Shown here: positions 1 to 5,533 of the stretch, piece by piece
Layout of the letters: each line of letters starts with the position of its first letter
Position numbering within the stretch: the stretch's first letter is position 1
From: Phycisphaera mikurensis NBRC 102666
GTDB taxonomy: Bacteria; Planctomycetota; Phycisphaerae; Phycisphaerales; SM1A02
Direction of reading: 5' to 3'
Assembly: GCA_945870475.1 (NCBI GenBank)
Contig: CAMBSR010000149.1
Span: 1-5,533, forward strand
Length of the DNA: 5,533 nucleotides
The notes under the pieces: generated by a model
What the model saw: only the letters and a program-made list of their open reading frames with translations
Databases searched by the model: none
What the model was told of the DNA's origin: nothing
Translations under genes and position numbers: made by a program

Positions 1-51
1 GCCAACCCCCGCCAGAGCGATGTTACTGTCGGTGCTGGCATTCAACGAAGA

Positions 52-85
52 CACGCCCCCAGGCGCGGGTGCGCTTGGGGGCGTG
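52..85 (-). terminator. Strong stem-loop, probable terminator of the PEP-CTERM gene
   Basis: Two 15-base arms (52-66 and 71-85) pair around a 4-base loop. The only imperfection is at 62/75: a G-U wobble if read on the plus strand and an A-C mismatch on the minus strand. It lies about 45 bases past the stop codon of the minus-strand gene at 130-924. On that strand it is followed by a moderately T-rich run (TCTTCGTTGAA). This fits an intrinsic terminator, though the T-tract is interrupted. It may also stop plus-strand transcription, since the stem is slightly better on that strand. The remaining bases 1-51 show nothing I can assign. Confidence 0.55.
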
Positions 86-129
86 GAGTGTGGACACCGG
101 CCGAGGCCGCCGTGGAGTGCAGCGTGATG

Positions 130-924
130 TCAGGCGCGGCGGCGGCGGGCGCCGACGAGACCTGCTGCGCCGAGCAGCGCGAGGGCGCCCGGGGCGGGGA
201 CGGCACCCGCCGCAATGCCCTGATTGGCCACGGTGTTGTAGCCCCACTGGCTCATCTCGAATCCAGGCGCGCCGTAGCCAGAGCCGCCGGTTCCCAACGC
301 CCAGCCGTAGTTCCAGTCCGTGCCGCCATTGGTGGAGAACCGGAACCCGAAGTAGCCGGACTGGCCGTAGAACTGACCGCCGGTGTAGGTACCGGCAGCA
401 TAGGTAGTGCCGCTGACCGTGAAGGGGTTAGCTGAGTAGCGGTAGTACGTAAACCCCAGATTCAAGGTCGAGCTCGTTGCCGCCCAGCCACTGGAACCGG
501 CGCTGGCCAGCGCTCCCAGCGATCCATCGATCGCGAAGCCCGATGCGACCTTGTTGACGGTGTTCGTCTGAGTACTGAAGCGGTTCGCCGTACCGGACGC
601 TGCGGTCGCGACGCTCTGACCGTACAGTTGGAAGATGAACGGCGCGCCTTCAGTAAAGTTGCCATCGCTCCCGGAGGTGTATGAGGCCTTGGCGTAGCGC
701 CCCTTGCCATCGTTGGATACGTTAGCGAATCCGGCAATCGGCGTCTCACCCACATTGCCTGCCCACTGTCCCGACGCAAAGATGAAGAGGTCAGTGTTTG
801 CACCGGACGCGGTCGATACGTCCACTACGTCAGGCGACAATGACGTCACGATCGCCGCATTCGCTGAACCGGCCATGGCCGCAGCAATACCAACCATCGA
901 AGAAATGAAAGTCTTGTTACGCAT
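130..924 (-). CDS. Secreted PEP-CTERM-type surface protein of unknown function
   Basis: 264-aa exported protein. Residues 1-23 form a signal peptide (MRNKTF, a hydrophobic stretch, then ANA before Ala24). The mature region is rich in Gly, Ser, Thr, Ala and aromatic residues and has no catalytic motif I recognise. Near the end come GFRF (193-196), YGWA (206-209), WGY (227-229) and IAAG (237-240), a pattern often seen just before the sorting tail in planctomycetal PEP-CTERM proteins. The tail itself is VPAP (242-245), a hydrophobic helix (246-259) and RRRR (260-263). That is the three-part architecture recognised by exosortase systems, with PAP in place of PEP. The open frame extends upstream to 1035, but the start at 924 is chosen because GGAG lies 6 bases before it and the signal peptide begins there. 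It is probably transcribed alone, ending at the stem-loop at 52-85. Its third codon positions are less GC-rich than those of its neighbours. The sorting class is fairly sure; the function is unknown. Confidence 0.82.
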   Translation of the reverse strand: MRNKTFISSMVGIAAAMAGSANAAIVTSLSPDVVDVSTASGANTDLFIFASGQWAGNVGETPIAGFANVSNDGKGRYAKASYTSGSDGNFTEGAPFIFQLYGQSVATAASGTANRFSTQTNTVNKVASGFAIDGSLGALASAGSSGWAATSSTLNLGFTYYRYSANPFTVSGTTYAAGTYTGGQFYGQSGYFGFRFSTNGGTDWNYGWALGTGGSGYGAPGFEMSQWGYNTVANQGIAAGAVPAPGALALLGAAGLVGARRRRA

Positions 925-930
925 CTGAAG

Positions 931-934
931 CTCC
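931..934 (-). promoter_or_regulatory. Shine-Dalgarno site deciding the start of the PEP-CTERM gene
   Basis: On the minus strand GGAG is followed by six bases (CTTCAG) and then the ATG at 924. This spacing favours that ATG over the in-frame ATG at 936, which overlaps the site, and over the far-upstream ATG at 1035. Confidence 0.6.
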
Positions 935-1223
935 ATGCTGGGCTTTCGCCCGGTTGTGCCCACAGTCCCGTGCAGGCGGTACAGCGCCGAAACCGTCGGT
1001 GCGGTTGTAGTCACACGTTTGCCCCACCGGAGCAATCGATTCGTGGAGGGCGTTCATCGGGTGCAGGCTTCACCTGCGGCTGATGCTGCGCTCCGCCTAC
1101 AAGAACGCAATCTGTCCCCCCCGGCCATCACGCGTTCATTGAGGTTCGCTGAACAAACTGAATATCGCGACGCCGAGTGCACTTTGCCCGTGCAAATGTT
1201 CCTTAAAAACGCCACCGCGGGAT

Positions 1224-1245
1224 AAAACAGCACCGAGCCAGGCTC
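1224..1245 (-). terminator. Weak candidate terminator after the permease gene
   Basis: On the minus strand GAGC-CTG-GCTC (1245-1235) is followed seven bases later by TTTT (1227-1224). A 7-base arm at 1229-1235 can also pair with 1312-1318, which overlaps the permease stop codon, closing a larger GC-rich structure immediately before the T-run. The local stem is short, so this is only a possibility. Confidence 0.25.
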
Positions 1246-1316
1246 CCGCCTCGCGTGGGCCGGCCCGTACCTGGCCGACGAGTGCATGGGTTCCGGGCTC
1301 TCCCCGGGGTCCGGTG

Positions 1317-3026
1317 CTACGCCCGGAAGATCGCACCCATCTTCTTGCCGATCAGGGCGCTCGCCCCCAGGAGCGTGATCGCCAGGAGCGCCATGGCCCA
1401 GACGCCCATGGCGCTCGCGATGCCGGGGCCATCGCCGAGGCGCTCGAAGAGGGTGTAGATGGCCTTGGTCACCGGGTAGTCGGACTCGCGCTGCGCGAGG
1501 AGCAGGCTGTCGCCCACTTCGAGCATGCTGAAGCTGAAGGCCAAGAGGGCGCCGGCAACGAGGTTTGCGGCGATCAGCGGCATGACGATCCGGCGCTGGA
1601 CGCGCCAGCGGGAGGCGCCGGTCACCTGCCCTGCGTCTTCCAGTTCGGCGCCGGTCTGCTCGAGCCCTGCCACGGCGCTTCGCACCACGTACGGGAGCCG
1701 GCGCACGGCGTAGGCCACCACCAGGAACGGGAACGGGTTCGGGCTGGCACCGATGATGCTGGCGAACGCGCCGAGCGGCGCGTCCGGCCCGCCGAACGGC
1801 CACCGCAGGCTTGCCGCGATGTAGCCGAAGGCGAGCACCAGGCCCGGCACCGCGAGCGGCAGCATGACGAGCGCATCGAGGAGCCACGCCAAGCGCAGGT
1901 TCGCGCGCGCCAGGAGCCGCGCGGAGGCGAAGCCCACCACCAGCGCAAGCACCACGGCAAGCGATGCCAGCACCAGCGAGTTGCGGATGCTGCCCGCGGC
2001 CATCGGGTGCGTGAGGGCCTGCACGTAGTGATCGCCGGTCCAGGCCTGCGGCAGGACGGACTGGTACCACTGGCCGGGCACCGCGAGGCTCGCAATGATC
2101 ACTCCCAGGGCAGGTGCCGCAGCAAGGAGCGCCGTTCCGCCGAAGAGCGCCACCGCACCGGCGGCGCGCGCCCCCGTGAGGCGCACTTCCTGGCGCTGGA
2201 TGCTGGCCTTTCCGTGCATGGCGTAGGCCGAGCGGCCCAGCGTGAACTTGCCCAGGAGGTAGAAGCCCGCGCTGAAGAGGAGCATCACCACCACCAGCGC
2301 GTACGGGCGGTGGCTGGCCTCCACTTCCTTGATGCCGTTGAAGATCTGCACGCTGGTGACGTCGTAGAACTCGAACATGAGCGGCGTGCCCAGCTCGGTG
2401 AAGCTCCAGATGAAGACGATGGTGGCGCCGGCGAAGATGCCGGGCCGCACCAATGGCAGCGTGATGCGACGGAAGCGCGTCCAGCCGGAGGCGCCCATGC
2501 ACTGCCCTGCCTCCTCGAGCGCCGGGTCGAGGTTCGCAAGCGATGCCACGATGTTCAGGTAGAGGATCGGGAAGAGGCCGATGGCTTCCATGAAGGCAAT
2601 GGCCACCATGCCGCCGGAACCGAGCCAATCGACCTGCGTGCCGAGCGCGGCGTTCAGCGCCCCCGCGCGGCCCAGGATGTGCTGCACGCCGATGGCGCCG
2701 ACGAAGGGCGGGAGAACAAGCGGCAGGAGGAGCAGCCCGCCGAGGAGCGCCTTGCCCGGAAACGTGAAGCGCGCCGCCACCAGCGCCAGCGGCACGGCCA
2801 TCATGGTGGCGATGGCGGTGGTCATGGCGGCGATGAGCGTGGCGTTCACCAGGCCGCGGCGGGTGGCGGGATCCTCGAAGACGGAGATCAGGTGCCGCAG
2901 CGTGAAGCCGCCGTCATCGGTACGGAAGGCACCGCCCACAATGAGCGCGATCGGATAGAGGAGCGCTGCGCCGAGCACGGCGACCACGGCGGCCAGCAGC
3001 AGGTTCTGTCGCCAGGAAGCGCGCAT
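1317..3026 (-). CDS. ABC transporter permease with two fused membrane domains, ferric-iron/thiamine type
   Basis: Inner-membrane channel subunit of an ABC importer, 569 aa. About 12 hydrophobic segments lie near residues 8-31, 59-86, 94-117, 139-163, 196-218, 240-260, 288-314, 347-373, 380-405, 430-447, 480-503 and 537-560. Each half carries an EAA loop, the cytoplasmic docking site for the ATPase: EEAGQCMGAS...ITLP at 171-191 and ELEDAGQVTGAS...IVMP at 461-483. Two tandem binding-protein-dependent permease domains in a chain of this length are characteristic of FbpB/SfuB (iron) and ThiP (thiamine). The substrate cannot be told from sequence, though iron is the commoner assignment. The ATG at 3026 is the first start after an in-frame TAG; AGG touches it directly, so the ribosome site is weak. 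It begins 39 bases after the protease stop with no terminator between, so read-through from that gene is plausible. No ATPase or periplasmic binding-protein gene lies beside it in this window. Confidence 0.9.
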   Translation of the reverse strand: MRASWRQNLLLAAVVAVLGAALLYPIALIVGGAFRTDDGGFTLRHLISVFEDPATRRGLVNATLIAAMTTAIATMMAVPLALVAARFTFPGKALLGGLLLLPLVLPPFVGAIGVQHILGRAGALNAALGTQVDWLGSGGMVAIAFMEAIGLFPILYLNIVASLANLDPALEEAGQCMGASGWTRFRRITLPLVRPGIFAGATIVFIWSFTELGTPLMFEFYDVTSVQIFNGIKEVEASHRPYALVVVMLLFSAGFYLLGKFTLGRSAYAMHGKASIQRQEVRLTGARAAGAVALFGGTALLAAAPALGVIIASLAVPGQWYQSVLPQAWTGDHYVQALTHPMAAGSIRNSLVLASLAVVLALVVGFASARLLARANLRLAWLLDALVMLPLAVPGLVLAFGYIAASLRWPFGGPDAPLGAFASIIGASPNPFPFLVVAYAVRRLPYVVRSAVAGLEQTGAELEDAGQVTGASRWRVQRRIVMPLIAANLVAGALLAFSFSMLEVGDSLLLAQRESDYPVTKAIYTLFERLGDGPGIASAMGVWAMALLAITLLGASALIGKKMGAIFRA

Positions 3027-3065
3027 CCTGCATGGAGTCTAGGGATTCGCCAGCCAGCGAGCCGC

Positions 3066-4610
3066 TCAGCGCCACGCGCCGAGCATGACGCCGAGGTCGG
3101 CGCCGTTCACGATGCCGTCGCCGTTGAGGTCGCCCGGGCCGGGCGTGCCCCAGGCACCGAGGAGCGTGCCAAGGTCGGCGCCGTTCACCAGGCCGTCGTT
3201 ATTGAGGTCACCCAGGATGTTCGCGTCCACGAGCCACGAGACGGTGGCGCCCGCCGAGATGGCGAGCGCGTCGTCGCGGGTGACGCTGATGACGTAGCTG
3301 CCGGGCGTGAGGCCACGGACATAGAGGTGCTCGACGTTGTCTAGGGTGCTTGCGCTCAGGACGTTGCCGCCTGCGTAGATGCCCGCGCCGGCGGTGCCGG
3401 TGATGGCGGTGGCGACCCCGCCGACCACCTTCTTCAATTCAAGGCGCAGGTCCATGACGCCGGGGGCGATGACGGAGGTGAAGCTGCTCGGATTTCGGTT
3501 CCATGCAACCAGCACCGAAACGTCGCAGGTGGTCGGCACTTCAATGCGGTAATGCCGCTGGTAGCCGGCGGTCAAGGTCTCGTAGTCCCAGCAGGCGAGC
3601 GCGGACGGCGTGCCCGCCAAGGCACCCGTGGTGGTGGGCGCACCGAAGGCCTCGGTAGCGGTCAGAATACGATGCGCACGGTCCACGTTCACGGTGCCGG
3701 CACCGTAGATCGGGTCGAGCGGCTTGGCGGTGATGCCGCGGCTGGCGCCCGACGTGGCGGCCTGGTTCTGCCACGTGGCCGAGTGCGTTGCGCCGCACAT
3801 CAGCACGGACTTGACGGTGACACCCTTGCGGCGGCTGGCATTGCTGCTGTACGCGGCGGAATTGGCCGTGTCGTACATCAGCGCCGCGGCTGCGCTCACC
3901 ACCGGCGTGGAGAAGCTGGTGAAATCGCCGGGTGCCACGAGCTCGGGCTTCATGCGCCCGGCGCCGTCGTTGCCCGCAGGCAGGTTGCCCGCGCTGTGGT
4001 TGCCGGACATCAGCCCGACGGCGATGCCGTTGTAGGTGGCGCTCATCAAGGGCTGCCTCGCGCTGCCGGCGCCGTTGTTCTCGCCGACCACGAACAGCGT
4101 GTCGTCGCGCTGCATCGCGTAGTCGGCACGACGGAGCACCTCATTGTCGATGGCCGTGGTGCCGAAGGAGCCGATCCAGCTGTGGTTGAAGATGCGCACC
4201 GGGCTGGTGCCGCCGGGCGGGGTTGCCGGAAGAAGCGATGGGCTGCCGAAGTTCAGGCACGCGCCCTGCGCGAAGGAACCGGCCTCGTAGACCCAGATGC
4301 GGGAGATGCCGGGCGCAATGCTGGTGGCGCTGCCGTACAGGTTCTGGCCGACGAACGTGGCATGGCCGCTGATGCCGGACGAACCGCTCATGTCGGTGAA
4401 GGTCTTGCCCGCGAACTCGCCAGTGGCGCGGTTGGGGCCGAAGTTGCCCGTGGACTCCTGCGCCTCCGTTTGGCCGATGGAGACGCTGGCGCCGGTCGGC
4501 ATGGCCGAACCGAGGCGTGCCTGCAGGGAGGCGAAGCCGACGTCGTCTGCAACGGCATGTCCCGCGACGGCAACGGCCGCGGTGGCGATGAGAAGGTGGG
4601 TTCGCGTCAT
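3066..4610 (-). CDS. Secreted subtilisin-like (S8) serine protease with C-terminal dockerin-like repeats
   Basis: 514-aa exported protein. A signal peptide covers residues 1-21 (AVA before Asp22). The protease core shows His83 in SGHATFVG (usual HGTHVAG), IAPG at 98-101, NHSW at 142-145 (usual NMSLG), the oxyanion Asn178 in GENNG, KPELVAPG at 221-228, and nucleophile Ser232 in TSFSTPVVSAAAAL (usual GTSMATPxVAGAAAL). The usual Asp motif (VAVIDTG) is not recognisable; the matching stretch is SVSIGQTEA, with Glu49 the nearest acid. Residues about 340-460 resemble the beta-sandwich that follows the catalytic domain in KP-43-like subtilases (VLVAW, DLRLEL, DNVEHLYV, PGSYVISV). Two dockerin-like units end the chain at 467-488 and 493-514. 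The start at 4610 is preferred over 4616 and 4652 because the signal peptide begins there and AGAG lies six bases upstream. It probably degrades extracellular proteins, or binds them if inactive. The family is clear; activity is uncertain. Confidence 0.85.
   Translation of the reverse strand: MTRTHLLIATAAVAVAGHAVADDVGFASLQARLGSAMPTGASVSIGQTEAQESTGNFGPNRATGEFAGKTFTDMSGSSGISGHATFVGQNLYGSATSIAPGISRIWVYEAGSFAQGACLNFGSPSLLPATPPGGTSPVRIFNHSWIGSFGTTAIDNEVLRRADYAMQRDDTLFVVGENNGAGSARQPLMSATYNGIAVGLMSGNHSAGNLPAGNDGAGRMKPELVAPGDFTSFSTPVVSAAAALMYDTANSAAYSSNASRRKGVTVKSVLMCGATHSATWQNQAATSGASRGITAKPLDPIYGAGTVNVDRAHRILTATEAFGAPTTTGALAGTPSALACWDYETLTAGYQRHYRIEVPTTCDVSVLVAWNRNPSSFTSVIAPGVMDLRLELKKVVGGVATAITGTAGAGIYAGGNVLSASTLDNVEHLYVRGLTPGSYVISVTRDDALAISAGATVSWLVDANILGDLNNDGLVNGADLGTLLGAWGTPGPGDLNGDGIVNGADLGVMLGAWR
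3069..3212 (-). repeat. Two dockerin-like EF-hand units encoded in tandem
   Basis: Unit 1 (3147-3212) and unit 2 (3069-3134) each encode GDLNxDGxVNGADLGxxLGAW. The 12-residue loop D-x-N-x-D-G-x-V-x-x-x-D has the side chains expected of a calcium-binding dockerin loop. The units are offset by 26 residues (78 bases). The DNA also repeats: a 17-base identical block at 3094-3110 and 3172-3188 suggests a fairly recent or conserved duplication. In planctomycetes such pairs close many exported proteins; their binding partner is not established from this window. Confidence 0.8.
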
Positions 4611-4656
4611 GGGCATCTCTGGCGGTGGTGATCGGCTGGAACGGGCGCGCACTTCC

Positions 4657-4673
4657 GGGAACCCGCGGTTCCC
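4657..4673. promoter_or_regulatory. Perfect 7-bp inverted repeat, possible operator or hairpin
   Basis: GGGAACC-CGC-GGTTCCC is a perfect dyad with a 3-base spacer, placed midway between the divergent genes and three bases before an AGGAG. It could be a protein-binding site controlling both directions, or a hairpin in an mRNA leader. On the plus strand it is followed by the moderately T-rich TTTGGTTCTT, but seven bases intervene, which argues against an intrinsic terminator. Confidence 0.4.
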
Positions 4674-4693
4674 ACAGGAGTTTGGTTCTTACT

Positions 4694-4762
4694 ATGCGCC
4701 GCGGCAAGAAGAAGGTTCGCAAATGTAGGAAGTTCTCGGGCTTCTGGATCAGATTGGCGTAG
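4694..4762 (+). CDS. Possible 22-aa basic leader peptide
   Basis: ATG at 4694 opens a 22-codon frame ending in TAG at 4760-4762. The peptide is MRRGKKKVRK followed by CRKFSGFWIRLA; ten of its 22 residues are Lys or Arg. AGGAG at 4676-4680 stands 13 bases before the ATG, slightly long; an in-frame TTG at 4682 lies too close to be used with it. The stop comes 13 bases before the ATG of the dehydrogenase, which has no ribosome site of its own, so translational coupling is conceivable. I recognise no homologue. If the TACTAT at 4690-4695 is the dehydrogenase -10 element, this frame would not be transcribed and is chance. Confidence 0.25.
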   Translation: MRRGKKKVRKCRKFSGFWIRLA

Positions 4763-4775
4763 CCTTCCCCACGAA

Positions 4776-5533
4776 ATGGCCACCCGTCCCACCGTCATCC
4801 AGACCGAACACCTGTCCCCTGCCGCCGCCCAATGGCTGGCCGAACGGGCCGAATTGGTGGTGGGGGCCCCGGGTTCCCCGGCATTCGAGGGGGCGGCACC
4901 CCGGGCCGCGGGACTGGTGGTGCGCACCTACACGCAGGTCGACGAGGCGCTCCTGGCGCGGCTGCCGGCCCTGCGCGCGGTGGGCCGCGCGGGCGTCGGG
5001 CTTGACAACGTGGACCAGGACGCGTGCGCGCGCCGCGGCATCGCGGTGTTCAACACGCCGGACGCCAACACGCAGGCGGTGGTCGAGTACGTGACCTGCC
5101 TCGTGTGCGACGCACTGCGGCCGCGGGTGTTCATCGACGAACCGCTCGACAAGGACGAATGGGACGAGGTGCGCCAGGAGGTGGTGGCCCACCGGCAGAT
5201 GAACGAGCTGCGCCTGGGCATCCTGGGTCTCGGACGGATCGGTCGCCGCGTGGCGGAGGTGGCGCGCGCCATCGGCTTCGACGTGGCGTACCACGACCTG
5301 GCGGAGATCCCGCATGAGCGGCGCAACGGCGCGCATGCGGTGAGCGCAGAGGAGCTGTTTGCGTCAAGCGACGTCCTCACCGTGCACATCGACGGGCGCG
5401 CGTCGAACCGCGGGTTCGTGGGCACGTGGCTGATCGAACGGATGAAGGCCGATTCGATCCTCATCAACACGAGCCGTGGCTTCGTCGTGGACCATGCTGC
5501 CCTTGCCCGCAGTCTCAGGGCGAACCCGGGCGC
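4776..5533 (+). CDS. D-isomer-specific 2-hydroxyacid dehydrogenase, phosphoglycerate dehydrogenase-like (3' end outside window)
   Basis: NAD-dependent cytoplasmic oxidoreductase interconverting a 2-hydroxy acid and its 2-oxo acid. 252 codons are present with no stop, so the C-terminal part is missing. Residues 1-100 form the start of the substrate-binding domain, including GRAGVGLDNVD (70-80), a hallmark shared with SerA-type enzymes, and NTPDANTQAVVEY (93-105). The nucleotide-binding fold follows: LGILGLGRIGRRV with GLGRIG at 151-156 and Asp174 eighteen residues later, which favours NAD over NADP. LINTSRGFVVD (229-239) carries the catalytic Arg234. The catalytic Glu and His would lie beyond the window. 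Residues 112-146 are charged and unlike the usual hinge of the family. The ATG at 4776 is the first start in an open frame and fits the family's N-terminus; no Shine-Dalgarno is seen. It is transcribed away from the protease gene. Serine biosynthesis is one option, but the substrate is not determined. Confidence 0.85.
   Translation, partial: MATRPTVIQTEHLSPAAAQWLAERAELVVGAPGSPAFEGAAPRAAGLVVRTYTQVDEALLARLPALRAVGRAGVGLDNVDQDACARRGIAVFNTPDANTQAVVEYVTCLVCDALRPRVFIDEPLDKDEWDEVRQEVVAHRQMNELRLGILGLGRIGRRVAEVARAIGFDVAYHDLAEIPHERRNGAHAVSAEELFASSDVLTVHIDGRASNRGFVGTWLIERMKADSILINTSRGFVVDHAALARSLRANPG

Larger units (their letters stand above)
925..1316. other. 392-base intergenic gap with small dyads and no recognisable gene
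   Basis: This separates the permease stop from the PEP-CTERM start. It should hold the end of the permease transcript and the promoter and leader of the PEP-CTERM gene. Small structures seen: a hairpin GGGC-GAAA-GCCC at 940-951, five bases upstream of the Shine-Dalgarno site; AACCG/CGGTT at 991-995 and 1002-1006; GTTC-GCT-GAAC at 1144-1154; TGCAC/GTGCA at 1178-1194. On the minus strand there are T-runs at 1224-1227 and 1205-1209. The stretch 1130-1230 is clearly richer in A+T than the flanks. No -35/-10 pair of convincing quality was found on either strand. Open frames here are short and match nothing I know. Confidence 0.6.
4611..4775. promoter_or_regulatory. Divergent intergenic region between protease and dehydrogenase genes
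   Basis: These 165 bases must carry the promoters for the leftward protease (and perhaps permease) and the rightward dehydrogenase. TACTAT at 4690-4695 (plus) is a fair -10 element, but no good -35 stands upstream. On the minus strand CATAGT, overlapping the same bases, is equally weak. A perfect 7-bp dyad lies at 4657-4673. No Shine-Dalgarno sequence precedes the dehydrogenase ATG. Confidence 0.45.

Noticed and set aside
1139..1166. TTGAGG-16 bp-AATATC resembling a plus-strand promoter
   Set aside because: No plus-strand gene follows it, and both hexamers are weak matches.
1178..1194. TGCAC-7-GTGCA dyad as an operator
   Set aside because: Too short and isolated to support a regulatory call without conservation data.
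935..1225. 96-codon plus-strand frame covering most of the intergenic gap
   Set aside because: No homology recognised, no Shine-Dalgarno sequence, and it reads across the PEP-CTERM leader; most likely chance in GC-rich DNA.
1054..2628. 524-codon minus-strand frame overlapping the permease
   Set aside because: An out-of-frame shadow of the permease; its product is dominated by Arg, Gly, Ala and Pro with no recognisable family.
1314..3344. 676-codon open frame on the plus strand
   Set aside because: It lies antisense to the permease, whose membrane segments and EAA loops are unmistakable. Its translation is rich in His, Arg, Glu and Ala with no domain, as expected for the reverse of GC-rich coding DNA.
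3552..4631. 359-codon open frame on the plus strand
   Set aside because: Antisense to the protease, which has clear S8 motifs and a signal peptide; the antisense product is low in complexity.
4749..5470. Long minus-strand frames (195 and 180 codons) over the dehydrogenase
   Set aside because: They oppose a gene with GxGxxG and NTSRG motifs in the correct order and spacing.

Overview
The window is about two-thirds G+C by eye and looks like chromosomal DNA from a planctomycete, most likely class Phycisphaerae. Two protein ends support this. One secreted protein ends in a PEP-CTERM-type tail written VPAPGALALLG...GARRRRA. The other ends in two dockerin-like repeats of the form GDLNxDGxVNGADLGxxLGAW. 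Both endings are common on exported proteins of that group. The assignment rests on remembered family patterns, not on a search.

Layout from left to right. Positions 1-129 hold no recognisable gene but contain a strong 15-bp stem-loop (52-85), probably the terminator of the next gene. Positions 130-924 (minus) encode a 264-aa secreted PEP-CTERM-type protein with a well-placed Shine-Dalgarno sequence. Positions 925-1316 are a 392-base gap with small dyads and T-runs but no convincing gene. Positions 1317-3026 (minus) encode a 569-aa two-domain ABC transporter permease of the ferric-iron/thiamine (FbpB/ThiP-like) type. Positions 3066-4610 (minus) encode a 514-aa secreted subtilisin-like (S8) protease with a C-terminal beta-sandwich and a dockerin-like pair. 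Positions 4611-4775 are a divergent intergenic region with a perfect 7-bp hairpin and a possible 22-codon basic leader ORF. From 4776 to the window end (plus) runs the first 252 codons of a D-isomer-specific 2-hydroxyacid dehydrogenase resembling phosphoglycerate dehydrogenase.

The protease and permease lie 39 bp apart on the same strand with no terminator visible between them, so they may be co-transcribed, although no functional link is obvious. The permease has no ATPase or substrate-binding protein gene beside it here. The PEP-CTERM protein and the protease are both exported and may sit at the cell surface. Their sorting machinery (exosortase) and any cohesin partner are not in the window.

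No mobile element, CRISPR array, tRNA or rRNA was seen, and I do not see a clear new multi-gene system. The points most worth a second look are the protease's missing canonical Asp motif, the orphan fused permease, and the short basic ORF and hairpin in front of the dehydrogenase.
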